DNA of 35,254 nucleotides from Synechococcus sp. CS-1328 (GCF_025128095.1 NZ_JAHLYT010000042.1:1-35254), one strand, 5' to 3'; shown: positions 25,838-34,575, counted from the first letter of the stretch. Numbers and translations: made by a program. The notes: generated by a model not told the origin, from the sequence alone.

Positions 25838-26904
25838 ACCGCGCGCACCTGCAGGTTGGTGAGGCCTGAGGCCCGCAGGTTGCTCTCCGGCGTCAGCGGT
25901 GCCCGCACCTCCACCACCCGGCTGTCGCTGTTGGCGCTGGGGTCGGTGTTGATCACGCTCTGGCGCAGCACGATCGCGCCGATCAGGCCCACCTGGCCCT
26001 CCAGTGGACGCGGCAGGGCCGGGCTGGTGATCCGCACCGGCTGGCCCTGCTTCACCCGCGGCAGGTCGCTCTCATACACCTCCGCCACCACCTGCATGCG
26101 CCGCGTCTGACCGATCTGGAGGATCCCCTCGCCGCCGGGCGATTCGCCGGCGCGGGCAAACACCCGCAGCACGGTGCCATCGATCGGGGAGCGAATCATG
26201 TTGTCATCGCGGGCGGCAACCGCCTGCTGCAGGCTGGCCTGGGCCTGCTCGAGGCCGCGCTGGGCCGCCTCCACATCGAGATCGGTGCCGCCGGAGCCCG
26301 CCGTGCTGCGGGCCCGCTGCCGCTCCAGCAGCACCCGGGCTTCCTGCAGTGAGGCGGTCACGGTGTCGAGGGTGAGCTGGCGGGCGTCGCGATCCTCGGC
26401 GGATACGGCCCCTCGCTCAAACAGGCTTTGGTAGCGGCGGGCTTCTGTTGCCGCCGTGCGTTGCTGGGCCTCGAGCGAGCGCACCTTGGCCAGCTGGCCG
26501 GCTTCGCCGCTGCCGGCATCGGCGCGGGCGATGGCCAGCCGCGAACGCAGCAGGTTCACCTCGGCATCGGCGGCAGCCACAGACGCCTCGAGCTGGGCCT
26601 GGTTATCGAGCACCGCCAGCAGCTGACCGGCCTTCACCCCATCGCCCTGCTCCACCAGCAGTCGCTGCAATCGGGGCTGGGCTCCGCTGGCGGTGGGCGG
26701 CACGATCGTGCGCACTTCGCTGATCGGCTCCAGCCGGCCAAGGGCCGTCACGGTGCGGATCGGCGGCTCGACGGCAACCGGAGGGGGTGGAGCCGCCCGT
26801 TGCAGCAACACCTGCCGCAACAGAAGCACCGCCGCCAAAACGCACACCCCACCGCCGAGGAGCAGCAACTGGCCGCGGCGCCTGCGGAGCCAGGGGGCCT
26901 GCAT
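25825..26904 (-). CDS. devB: DevB-type membrane fusion protein
   Basis: This 359-residue HlyD-family adaptor has an N-terminal membrane anchor (LLLLGGGVCVLAAVLLLRQV), a lipoyl half-motif near VEQGDGVKAGQLLAVLDN, a long alpha-helical hairpin in the middle third, the second lipoyl half (IRSPIDGTVLRVFARAGE) and a beta-barrel C-terminus. It links the DevCA inner-membrane pump to an outer-membrane channel. I chose ATG 26904 over GTG 26925 because a -10-like TATAGT (minus strand, 26933-26928) would leave no leader for the GTG start. It is separated from devC by the inserted Xre/RES module. A TetR regulator lies divergently upstream. Confidence 0.9.
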   Translation of the reverse strand: MQAPWLRRRRGQLLLLGGGVCVLAAVLLLRQVLLQRAAPPPPVAVEPPIRTVTALGRLEPISEVRTIVPPTASGAQPRLQRLLVEQGDGVKAGQLLAVLDNQAQLEASVAAADAEVNLLRSRLAIARADAGSGEAGQLAKVRSLEAQQRTAATEARRYQSLFERGAVSAEDRDARQLTLDTVTASLQEARVLLERQRARSTAGSGGTDLDVEAAQRGLEQAQASLQQAVAARDDNMIRSPIDGTVLRVFARAGESPGGEGILQIGQTRRMQVVAEVYESDLPRVKQGQPVRITSPALPRPLEGQVGLIGAIVLRQSVINTDPSANSDSRVVEVRAPLTPESNLRASGLTNLQVRAVIGP

Positions 26905-27022
26905 GGATCCGTCGCCCAACTTCACTTACTATACGGTTCAGTTCAGTTTTGGTTCTGGGTTGCGTCCTTCCCATTCCGCCAGCTCGCCAGAAGATGGTGC
27001 ATCGTCAGTTGATCCGGTCGCG

Positions 27023-27640
27023 GTGCCAGCCTCACCCGGTGATGCCGCCGTCAGCACAGCCCGGCGCGAGCGCTCCTTGCGGAAGCGTGGCGCCATCCTT
27101 GAAGGGGCCCGCGGCGAGTTCCTGCGCCACGGCTATGCCGCTGCCTCCATGGACCGGATCGCGGCAGCGGCAGCGGTGTCCAAAGCCACTGTCTACAGCC
27201 ACTTCAGCGACAAAGAAGCCCTCTTTCGGGCCCTCACCGAGCGGATGGTGGGCGACCGCCTCACCGGCCTGTTCGGCGCCTCACCCCAGCAGGCCCTGCC
27301 CGCCGAACCCACCGCAGCCCTGCGCGAACTGGCCAACCGCTGCCTCGCCAGCCGCCACACCCATCCGGATTTCCTCTCCTTCCTGCGCCTGGTGATCGGC
27401 GAATCGGAGCGCTTCCCCGAACTGGCCAAAACCTTCGTGAGCCAGCTGGAACGCACCGGCGTGGGTCAGGTGGTGCAGCTGTTTGCCGCCAGCCAGCCCG
27501 ATCTGCGCGCCCGCATCTTCATGGGCGCCCTCGTGCACCTGATCCTCATGCAAGACCTCCTGCATGGCAGCGACGTGGCCCCCATCGACCGGGATCAGTT
27601 CGCCGATCTGCTGGTGCGGCTGGTCTGTGCAGCAGAGTGA
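27023..27640 (+). CDS. TetR-family regulator, probable devBCA repressor
   Basis: This 205-residue protein has an N-terminal helix-turn-helix (SMDRIAAAAAVSKATVYSHF at residues 42-61, then SDKEALFRAL) and a helical ligand-binding domain of the TetR_C group (FLRLVIGESERFPELAKTFV). It is divergent from devB with about 118 bases between the chosen starts, the usual arrangement for a TetR repressor controlling an exporter. GTG 27023 is the chosen start; an in-frame ATG at 26903 would overlap devB. The ligand is unknown. Confidence 0.85.
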   Translation: MPASPGDAAVSTARRERSLRKRGAILEGARGEFLRHGYAAASMDRIAAAAAVSKATVYSHFSDKEALFRALTERMVGDRLTGLFGASPQQALPAEPTAALRELANRCLASRHTHPDFLSFLRLVIGESERFPELAKTFVSQLERTGVGQVVQLFAASQPDLRARIFMGALVHLILMQDLLHGSDVAPIDRDQFADLLVRLVCAAE

Positions 27641-27650
27641 TCAGCACTGG

Positions 27651-28040
27651 CTAACTGTGAACGCCAAGCCGAATGAACAGCCAGGCACTGGTGACCGCGA
27701 CAGCGACACAGGGGAGAAGAAAGATCAGTTCGCCAACCCCAGCCTTGGTGGCGGGAAGAATGACGACCACCAGAAAGCTGGTCACAGCGAGAAGGCACAG
27801 GCAGAGCGAGCTTGCGCGTTGAAGCTCTGGAACAAAACCGGTCGCGACCAGACAGATCCAGAGCACTGGCACCGCATAGAGTCCCCAGCCGACGAACCAG
27901 TCCAGGTTTCTCCAGGCGATATCAAAAAGAGCAAACAGACCCTTGGTCCTGGCAGCCTCTCCGACAGCAAGAAAGAACAGTGCCAGCGCGACGTAAGGCA
28001 CGACGACAACAGAACCAATGACATGCAGGAGTGCTTTCAT
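27651..28040 (-). CDS. Small membrane protein of unknown function
   Basis: This 129-residue protein appears to have four hydrophobic segments (VVVVPYVALALFFLAVG; FVGWGLYAVPVLWICLVA; CLCLLAVTSFLVVVIL; IFLLPCVAVAVTSAWLFI). I recognise no family. I chose ATG 28040; the frame is open to 28079 but the extra residues are polar. It is convergent with the TetR gene, 10 bases apart. Confidence 0.6.
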   Translation of the reverse strand: MKALLHVIGSVVVVPYVALALFFLAVGEAARTKGLFALFDIAWRNLDWFVGWGLYAVPVLWICLVATGFVPELQRASSLCLCLLAVTSFLVVVILPATKAGVGELIFLLPCVAVAVTSAWLFIRLGVHS

Positions 28041-28197
28041 TGGATGCAGCCTAACGTTCTCCTTGCCTGTACCAGCCACACATCATGCTGATACCTTCTC
28101 GATCTGAGCCAGAAAGAGCACCGATTCACCAGGATTGAAGCGTTGCAGATTGACTTGAGTCATCGCCTCAGTATGACGTCACATCAAGCCATCCAGC

Positions 28198-28569
28198 TCA
28201 GGTCTCCCCTTGCCGCTGGGGGAAAGACACATCGAACACCACACAGCCGGTATCGCTGCGGAAGGGGCCATGCACCTCACCGGGCGGGCGACTGGCGTAG
28301 TGGCCGGCTTCGAGCCAGATTCCAAAGGCCGCATCCCACAGCCTTCCGCTCACGATCAGGATCTCCTCGGGGTAGGCATGCACGGTGGCCCCGAAGGAAC
28401 TGGTGTCGCTGCCGGGGTGAAAGCGGGTCAGGCGGGTCCATTCGCCACTGACAGAATCGTGGCTGAGCATCACCTCCTCCACCTGGCCCTCAAGCCCCTC
28501 CAGCCAGCGCCAGTGTTGGTGCTGGTCGACGGCCAGGGGGTTCCAGTAAGTGCACGTTGTTTTGCTCAT
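28198..28569 (-). CDS. Cupin-domain protein
   Basis: This 123-residue protein looks like a single ChrR-like cupin. Cupin motif 1 appears as HPGSDTSSFGATVHAYPEEI and continues to a glycine loop (LIVSGRLWD); motif 2 appears as PPGEVHGPFRSDTGC. These His and Glu residues normally bind a metal. It may be a small metal-dependent enzyme or a sensor module; the substrate is unknown. ATG 28569 is preferred over the start at 28578. Confidence 0.7.
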   Translation of the reverse strand: MSKTTCTYWNPLAVDQHQHWRWLEGLEGQVEEVMLSHDSVSGEWTRLTRFHPGSDTSSFGATVHAYPEEILIVSGRLWDAAFGIWLEAGHYASRPPGEVHGPFRSDTGCVVFDVSFPQRQGET

Positions 28570-28765
28570 GAGGCGCAAAAAAGACGAGGCAGGCTCAACG
28601 GCTGATCTACAATGCTACGTCGCTTGTGAACAGTTCGATCAACTGGAAAGGTCCGCGATCGGCGAAAGAATGAGCGAGGCTGGGCTGGCTGCTGCAGCGG
28701 TTCGAGATCTCGTGGTCAAGCCGACCACCGATTTTGAAGCTGATTTTGAAGCCGCTCTGACCTGA
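28568..28765 (+). CDS. Small hypothetical protein, doubtful
   Basis: A 65-residue frame starts at an ATG that shares its bases with the divergent cupin start (CATG). The second half is acidic and helical (LVVKPTTDFEADFEAALT). I recognise no family and the gene may not be real. Its TGA overlaps a downstream ATG at 28765. Confidence 0.25.
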   Translation: MRRKKDEAGSTADLQCYVACEQFDQLERSAIGERMSEAGLAAAAVRDLVVKPTTDFEADFEAALT

Positions 28766-28875
28766 TGCTGAACCGGCTTGAACGCTCCGCCTCTGCGAAT
28801 GGCTTGACCACGTTCGGGGCGAAGTCACGATCACCTGGGGGATTGCGCCATCCTGACGATCGATGGTCCGGTGCC

Positions 28876-29271
28876 GTGACTCAGCTTCTAGCCTTGGCCC
28901 TGGCCCTATTCCTGGCGGTGTTTCTCGCCGTGCCAGGCGTCCAAGCCGCCGAGCAGTTCAGCTGCGCAGGTGATCCGCTTAGCGCGGAGGTTTTTCAGGG
29001 AGCCGTGGATGCCGCAGGCATCCCCAACAGCAACGGCGGCACCGTACCCGGTGCGTTCATCGTGATCCGGTGGCGGGGCATCAGCCTGCAGCTGCCACGA
29101 ACGAACAACGCCGGTCCCCCCAGCTACACCGACGGGCGCTGGTGGTGGCAGGCGCTCGATCCCGACCGGCCTGAATTCTCTCAACGGCGTGGAGAGGTGG
29201 AGCACTACAGCTGCGAGCGGACACCGCAGGCCATTGGAGCAGGCACTGGTGAGCACGCTGAGAATGGTTGA
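28876..29271 (+). CDS. Secreted hypothetical protein
   Basis: From GTG 28876 this 131-residue protein has a signal peptide (TQLLALALALFLAVFLAVPG, cleavage probably after VQA) followed by AEQFSCAGDPLSAEVFQGAV and a Trp-rich stretch (TDGRWWWQALDPDRPEF). Two cysteines could pair in the periplasm. An ATG at 28765 is open in frame, but it would bury the signal after 37 polar residues, so I prefer the later start. No function is recognised. Confidence 0.55.
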   Translation: MTQLLALALALFLAVFLAVPGVQAAEQFSCAGDPLSAEVFQGAVDAAGIPNSNGGTVPGAFIVIRWRGISLQLPRTNNAGPPSYTDGRWWWQALDPDRPEFSQRRGEVEHYSCERTPQAIGAGTGEHAENG

Positions 29272-29427
29272 GGGCCTGACCTCAGTCCATGACATCAAGA
29301 TCCAGTGAACGAGCAATACAAGCCTGATCCATGGATACAGCCTGTGCAAGTCGCTGATCTTGCAAGCTCTCCTGACTTGCAAATTCTGCCGATGATCAGT
29401 CTTTCCGTCAATCTCTCCGCGGCTGAT

Positions 29428-29792
29428 CATATCGTCACCGTCGGGTCGGTCGCCGGGCAGCGAGCGTTCCGCGGCAACAGCCTTTACAACGCCAGCAAGA
29501 GTGCGGTGACCATGCTGACGCGCTCGGCGGCTGCGGAATCTGCATGCTGGGGGTGCGGATCAACGAGGTGTCCCCCGGACCGGTCTTGACACCGATGCTG
29601 ATGGGCCACCTCCAGACCACAGCACACACGGACGCGCCGATGACCACGGAAAGCTTGTCAGTCGCCATACCGCTGGGTGGGATTCTGTCGCCCCAGGACA
29701 TAGCCGACAGCGTGCTCTTCCTGTGCTCACCACAAGCCGCAACAATCACCGGCGCCACACTGACGGTAGATGGCGGATTCGTGCTCGGGTGA
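29428..29792 (+). pseudogene. Short-chain dehydrogenase (SDR) C-terminal remnant, frameshifted
   Basis: The first frame reads IVTVGSVAGQRAFRGNSLYN then ASKSAVTMLTRSAAAE, which contains the SDR catalytic Ser and Tyr-x3-Lys. At about 29540 the frame shifts and continues LGVRINEVSPGPVLTPM, then LSPQDIADSVLFLCSPQAAT and GATLTVDGGFVLG, the normal SDR end. The whole NAD(P)-binding half is absent. This is a truncated, frameshifted and inactive gene. Confidence 0.78.
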
Positions 29793-29880
29793 TGGCATGA
29801 GCTGAATCGGCTGAGACACATCGATCCGTTGAGCTCTCAGCCTCCACATCGATCAACAATCTTCGGCTGATCAGGCCGTC

Positions 29881-30225
29881 GTGACCCGAACCGAGCGCCT
29901 ACCAACAGCAGTGGCTGGCCTTCTGGCTGATCCGGCCCAGCCATTGGTTCTCAGCGTGGTCAGCCTCTGGGAAGTGGCGATCAAGTCGTCGCTCGGGCGA
30001 GCCGATTTCCAGGTGGAAGCTGCCGCCCTGCGCCTGAGTCTGCTTGGCCAGGGATTACGCGAGCTGCCTGTGCGCGCCGAACACGCCCTGGCCGTCCAGC
30101 ACCTTCCCTGGATTCACCGCAAACCGTTCGACTGCCTCCTGATGGTGCAGGACCAGGTGGAAGGCCTGCGGTTGCTCAGTGCCGATCGCACCCGGCGGCC
30201 TACGGATCACCTGTGGAAACCGTGA
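29881..30225 (+). pseudogene. VapC-like PIN-domain toxin lacking its N-terminus
   Basis: This 114-residue frame matches the PIN toxin body (LVLSVVSLWEVAIKSSLGRA, ALAVQHLPWIHRKPFDCLLM, LRLLSADRT). The first strand with the essential DTH aspartate is missing; the upstream codons do not restore it. The end is also atypical. No VapB-like antitoxin is adjacent. I read it as a decayed toxin, although the remaining frame is open from GTG 29881. Confidence 0.65.
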
Positions 30226-30500
30226 CTTGATCCGCAGGCGGCGCTTTGATGGATCTGAAGGATGGCCATTGGCATCGCTCACTCCTGGGAGCGCTCCCCC
30301 GCCACCAAGCCCTGGACATCCCGCTGGTCTCGATAAGTGAGACACGCTGGATTGCTTGGCTTTGCCTCTAGGAGATGAAACAACTGAGGCTTCAGGCGGC
30401 CTTCTGCGGTCTTCAGTCTGGAAGACCACCAGCCATGAATTTCGCTTAGATCAACTGCGCTCCAGTTAAAGGGCCAGACGAGACAGCTGGACTTAAGACA

Positions 30501-30540
30501 TGGGTCGCCTGAGATTCGAACTCAGGCCAAATCGGTTAAA
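30501..30540 (-). repeat. tRNA-Lys 3'-half remnant 1 (attachment-site-like)
   Basis: Read on the minus strand, this is the 3' part of a tRNA starting in the anticodon loop (TTTAACCGAT). It has a T-arm CCTGAG-TTCGAAT-CTCAGG and acceptor end GCGACCCA, matching tRNA-Lys(UUU). The 5' half is absent. The first 26-27 bases are identical to remnant 2 at 34092-34140, and the rest differs by about two bases. Such 3' halves are typical integration scars. Confidence 0.7.
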
Positions 30541-30935
30541 GGATGTTGTGATCCAAGCAAATCCCTTGGCATGACTGGCATGGGTGGAGAAAGTGACAGA
30601 TCAGTGACAGACGCTTCCCTTCTCTTCAGCTGGCACAAGGCCCTGTGGACCATGGCCTCCTGGGGGCTTGGCGAGGCCTGGGCACCCGGCTGGTGTACTG
30701 CAACAAGTGGCGAATCGACGGCAATTGCAGGCCTTGACGAGAACCACTTTGAGGTCAACCGTACACTTTACATCTGCAGGACATTCCCATACAACCGGCG
30801 AGGCGCAGAAGATCACGGGCCCTGGTGGACACCCCCGAGATAGAGCTGGGTAGAGCAAAACCGGCCATCCTTCTTCCCTAAAAGTCGGGATTCAAACACT
30901 TAAGCCGTGCAGCCATCTGAGGTCTCGCTTTCAGC
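30541..30935. other. Non-coding stretch between the tRNA remnant and the RTX gene
   Basis: I see no recognisable gene or integrase remnant here. A short direct repeat AGTGACAGA occurs at 30592-30600 and 30603-30611, 11 bases apart. It could be a protein-binding site near the attachment-like sequence. Confidence 0.4.
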
Positions 30936-33923
30936 TCAGACGATCAGATTCTTCGCCGAAAAATCCTCCAGGTTGCCCTTGAGCTTCAGTTCAAAGACTG
31001 CCTGATCACCAAGGCCACTGATCTGCAGCACTCCATCCGCGCTGAGGCGGACCTGGCCAGCTGCCGTGAATGGACGCGACTCAATGAACTCCACGCCGAG
31101 CCTGGAGAGGTCAATCCGATCGCGGCTGGATCCACGCCACTTGCCATCGATCACATCCCACTGCCCCTGACCCGTGCCACTGTCAAGCAGAGAGGCATAC
31201 CCATAGAGATCCCTACCCTTGCCGCCTTTGAGCTTGTCAGCACCGACACCACCCCGCAAATGATCATCACCGCGCCCCCCTTTGAGGATGTCGTCGCCCG
31301 CATCGCCCGCCAGTTGATCAGGGCCAACCGTCCCGATGATGCGGTCGTCCCCCGGAGTGCCTAGGAGGGATGGGCCAGGCTGACCGATGATTGGATCCAC
31401 GGGCGCAGGATCGGCCGCACCGGCAGATAATCCGGCGCTGTCGTCGCTGCCAGCTCCAGTGTCAGTGCCGACGCCAACACTTTGGCTGCCGTTCCCTTGG
31501 CTGCCGCCATTGCCAGATTGGTTTCCACTGCCCCCGGCCTGGCCGCCGCCACCTGCGGTTGGAGGCAATGGTGTTTCTATGGCAATTTGTGGCATCAACG
31601 ATGAATCGCCGATGATCACTTCCAGCAGCACTGGATAGAGGGCATCAGGGTTGGGTGGCGGGGGATTGAAGCTCAGCAGAATACCTTCCGCAAAGCGATC
31701 TGAGAAAGCAAAACCATAGGCATCAGTAAGGCCTTGCAAGTCATAAGCCCAAGTGTTCCAGAAATCGTCAATAGGCTCACCATTGAACATGAATGGCGAG
31801 CCGTCAGGCTGCTCCCAGGCATCCTCTCCCCAGAGCCCATTCACGTAGGGATTTGTTGTACTCGTAAACCAGTTTGACGAGGATTCCCCAATCGGTTGGT
31901 CTGTGGTGGGGTCGATCACGGGAGAACCCACCAGGCCGGTATTCAAGGCAGCAAGCAGATCACCAACCGCCCAGCCGAATACATCATTCTCTAGAGATAC
32001 ATAAGACTGATTGAATCCGCTGTTCGCTCCGCTGATCCCACTGATCGTGTAGCCAGAATTGGCGCCATAGATCCCCGCAGGCTGGCTGAGGGTCGTCCAA
32101 GAGGTGTCAGGAGTAAAGCCCGGAGAAGCCAATCCAGCTGTTTCAACCGTGAGGCTGACAGAGCTGGGAGGACTGCCAGAGGGACCCACAGACAGACTCA
32201 GTGACGCGGGTGGTTCTGGATAGGTGGCGGAATTGAGCACAAAGGCATCCCGCAGGGCCGGCTCAACATCGAGTGAAACTGTGAATGCCTGGGTGTTGTC
32301 CAGGCCAGTTGATTGTGCAGGGATGGTCCAGGTAACACCTTGCGTAACATAGGAATTCGCCGCCAGATCATTCACCGTGATACTGGTAATCTGACCTGAG
32401 CCATTCGATTGGATCGTGAGCGGCACCGCCTGGTGCTGATCGGTACTGGGGACAACAAAGACGGCATTCTCCGTGACCATCACGCCGGGATCGGAAAGAC
32501 TGACCGCCTGATTCGCCAGCAGGTTGTCGAGCTGAGCCGCGCCAGCCAGGGGGGCTATATTCACGCTGAACACCAGCTGCAGCTGAGTGTCGCCCGTTTC
32601 CGTGCCGGGGCTAATCGTTGCACCTTTGCTGTTGAGCGCCACAGGCACCAGCGGGCTGTAGGTGCCACTTGCCGCCGTCTGGGTCGTAGATTGCCCCAGC
32701 CAGCCCAGGCCACCCACCAGGGGTGTGGCCACCAGGGCATTGTTCGCCGCCGTGGCCGAAGGGTTGGACTGCAGGCCATAAGTGGTGGAGCCCACAGCCC
32801 ACGGCAGTGTCAGCGTGAAGGGGTCACTGGGGCTGCCAAGGATGGGAGTGCCATCAGAAGCTTCTGTATAGCCCTGCAGGATGATGCTGCTTTCCGGTGT
32901 GATCTGAATCACGCTGCCGCTGGGGTACGTGGCAGTCTGGGTATTGATTGCGCTGAAGTCGACGTCGAACTTGAACGTCTGAGGCAGGTCGTTGGCAGAG
33001 CTCGGACTCGATCCCACTCCGCTGAAGCTGCCACTCAGACTAAAAAGAGAAGATTGACTTCCTTGCGACTCAGCAAGATAGGTGAGGTAGTTGTCAAAGT
33101 AGCTGTAGGGGAATGGATTCGTGGCGGGATCGCTGAAATAGCTGCCCGCTGCAGCACTTGGCGGCCCCACCAGGCGCGTTGCGGCAGTAGAGCCTCCACT
33201 GCTGGGAAGCGATGCGTTGGGGTACGCATTCGTGGGCGGGCCGGCGACGGCCAAGGCTTGGGCGATCGCTGTGCCATCGCCACCATTTTCCTCCGTAGTG
33301 ACGCCGCTGACCGATGTGGTCAAACTGGTGCCGGAAGGATTCCCAAAGTCGTAGTACCAGCTCTTGAGCGATATCGGGAAGCTGAACCAGTCGATGTCGC
33401 TGATGTCCGCACCATTGCCTGGGATGGTTGTACTGTTGACCTGGGCAGCAATGTAGGGCTCGAACAGTTCGTAGAGTTGACCGTAGGCCGGATCACCGGG
33501 ACTGGCTGGTACTGGCTCGCCCGTGGGACCAAGGCCAAGATTTCCATTGCTCAGATAGACTCGACCTCCCGTGTAGAGATTGAGATAGAGATTGGCATAA
33601 TTATCCTGACCGGTTGACGCGGCCTGAGAAGCCGCCCAGTTCTCAAAAGCCTGACTTAAGTTACTATTATTACTGGCGTTCGTGGGCAGCAATCCGCCGA
33701 TTGGGGTAGCGGCATCCTGCAAGGAAATGCTTGTTCCCAGCGTGAGCTGACTGCCCGTTCCGGCTGTGTAGCCATAGAACTGATCAGGCCCAAGCTGAAC
33801 CCCAGCACCCCCAGGCAAGGTGACGAAGAAGGTGTCAAGCACATTCCCATAGCTCCCGAGCGCCGTTCCCCCGTAGGTAAAGACGATCGGGATGTAGCCA
33901 TTCGGATTGGCACTATTGCTCAT
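30936..33923 (-). CDS. Large RTX calcium-binding exoprotein
   Basis: This 995-residue protein has no classical signal peptide. Its C-terminus has RTX nonapeptide repeats at residues about 862-906 (GTPGDDRIIG, GDAGDDILKGGRGDDHLRGG, GADKLKGGKGRD) followed by an ordinary T1SS-type tail, so type I secretion and calcium-dependent folding are likely. A Gly/Ser/Asn-rich linker precedes the repeats. The N-terminal region (IPIVFTYGG, YLNLYTGGRVYLSNGNLGLG, DISDIDWFSFPISL) and a later segment (FNGEPIDDFWNTWAYDL, DAYGFAFSDRF) weakly resemble a GH64/thaumatin-like beta-1,3-glucanase fold, with a long insertion between. No T1SS genes are adjacent; DevBCA is the only HlyD-type exporter in the window. Partial tRNA repeats flank the gene. 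Confidence 0.75.
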   Translation of the reverse strand: MSNSANPNGYIPIVFTYGGTALGSYGNVLDTFFVTLPGGAGVQLGPDQFYGYTAGTGSQLTLGTSISLQDAATPIGGLLPTNASNNSNLSQAFENWAASQAASTGQDNYANLYLNLYTGGRVYLSNGNLGLGPTGEPVPASPGDPAYGQLYELFEPYIAAQVNSTTIPGNGADISDIDWFSFPISLKSWYYDFGNPSGTSLTTSVSGVTTEENGGDGTAIAQALAVAGPPTNAYPNASLPSSGGSTAATRLVGPPSAAAGSYFSDPATNPFPYSYFDNYLTYLAESQGSQSSLFSLSGSFSGVGSSPSSANDLPQTFKFDVDFSAINTQTATYPSGSVIQITPESSIILQGYTEASDGTPILGSPSDPFTLTLPWAVGSTTYGLQSNPSATAANNALVATPLVGGLGWLGQSTTQTAASGTYSPLVPVALNSKGATISPGTETGDTQLQLVFSVNIAPLAGAAQLDNLLANQAVSLSDPGVMVTENAVFVVPSTDQHQAVPLTIQSNGSGQITSITVNDLAANSYVTQGVTWTIPAQSTGLDNTQAFTVSLDVEPALRDAFVLNSATYPEPPASLSLSVGPSGSPPSSVSLTVETAGLASPGFTPDTSWTTLSQPAGIYGANSGYTISGISGANSGFNQSYVSLENDVFGWAVGDLLAALNTGLVGSPVIDPTTDQPIGESSSNWFTSTTNPYVNGLWGEDAWEQPDGSPFMFNGEPIDDFWNTWAYDLQGLTDAYGFAFSDRFAEGILLSFNPPPPNPDALYPVLLEVIIGDSSLMPQIAIETPLPPTAGGGGQAGGSGNQSGNGGSQGNGSQSVGVGTDTGAGSDDSAGLSAGAADPAPVDPIIGQPGPSLLGTPGDDRIIGTVGPDQLAGDAGDDILKGGRGDDHLRGGVGADKLKGGKGRDLYGYASLLDSGTGQGQWDVIDGKWRGSSRDRIDLSRLGVEFIESRPFTAAGQVRLSADGVLQISGLGDQAVFELKLKGNLEDFSAKNLIV

Positions 33924-34091
33924 GACGCCAATCTCACATCCGTATGCCCGTGAGACTATGGGTGCCGGTCTTGACTGTCAATGCTGATGGCAATGGGCGA
34001 GCAAACGCGATCGCGATGACTGCCATCCAGCGCCCTGCCCGGAGCCAGGCTCCGAACAATCCACTGATCAGACATGTATCAATGGCTTGAA

Positions 34092-34140
34092 TGGGTCGCC
34101 TGAGATTCGAACTCAGGACCAATCGGTTAAAAGCCGAGCC
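34092..34140 (-). repeat. tRNA-Lys 3'-half remnant 2 (attachment-site-like)
   Basis: On the minus strand this contains the anticodon arm (CTCGGCTTTTAACCGAT, anticodon TTT), T-arm and acceptor end GCGACCCA of tRNA-Lys. The acceptor 5' strand and D-arm are absent upstream. It repeats remnant 1 at 30501-30540 in the same orientation, about 3.59 kb away. Confidence 0.75.
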
Positions 34141-34160
34141 CAAATCGCCGAGAAGCCTTG

Positions 34161-34177
34161 CCACGACTGAGTCGTGG
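34161..34177. repeat. Perfect 17-bp palindrome
   Basis: CCACGACT-G-AGTCGTGG has fully complementary 8-bp arms. It lies 20 bases beyond the tRNA-Lys remnant, followed by a direct repeat GTCCCAAGAA at 34185-34194 and 34197-34206. It may be a recombinase or regulator binding site; the role is unknown. Confidence 0.6.
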
Positions 34178-34239
34178 TCCAGTTGTCCCAAGAAAAGTCC
34201 CAAGAATGAGGCGGTGGAGCCCCATTTTCGGGCAAAAAC

Positions 34240-34575
34240 TCACGGCTGCCCCGGCCCCCGCCCCTGAGCCGTTCCCCCCATGGCCAGGCCGGCCAGCAGG
34301 CTCAGCCCCTGGCCCACGGCGTGATCGATGCGGCTCTGGGGCCGGGCGCAGAACAGCGTCAGCGGGTTCTCGGTGCCGGCTGCTTCTGGGGCCAGGGCCG
34401 TTGCTGGCGGCGGTGTCTGGCTCCGGAGGGCGGCCTGCGGCGCTGGAGCAAGGCCATTCAGCCGCACGTACAGCCAGCTGAGGGCCGTGCAGTTGAGCAG
34501 GTCAAAGCCGAGCGTGACCGACTGGAAACCCAGGATGCCGGCAGAGATCCAGACCACCAACCGGCGGGAGTCCAT
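34240..34575 (-). CDS. Hypothetical membrane-anchored protein
   Basis: This 111-residue protein has a hydrophobic N-terminal segment (RRLVVWISAGILGFQSVTLG) and a Pro/Ala-rich linker (APAPQAALRSQTPPPATALA). I recognise no family. ATG 34575 gives a charged start before the membrane segment; the frame is open six codons further. It may be a small inner-membrane protein. Confidence 0.45.
   Translation of the reverse strand: MDSRRLVVWISAGILGFQSVTLGFDLLNCTALSWLYVRLNGLAPAPQAALRSQTPPPATALAPEAAGTENPLTLFCARPQSRIDHAVGQGLSLLAGLAMGGTAQGRGPGQP

Noticed and set aside
28765..28875. 37-codon N-terminal extension of the secreted protein
   Set aside because: The frame is open from ATG 28765, but the signal peptide begins at GTG 28876, so the extension is unlikely to be translated as part of it.
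30835..30900. D-arm-like GAGCTGGGTAGAGC followed by GGATTCAAAC
   Set aside because: No acceptor stem or anticodon arm can be formed at correct spacing.
32409..33617. 402-codon open frame on the plus strand
   Set aside because: It is antisense to the RTX protein and has no recognisable domain; its composition is that of a shadow frame.
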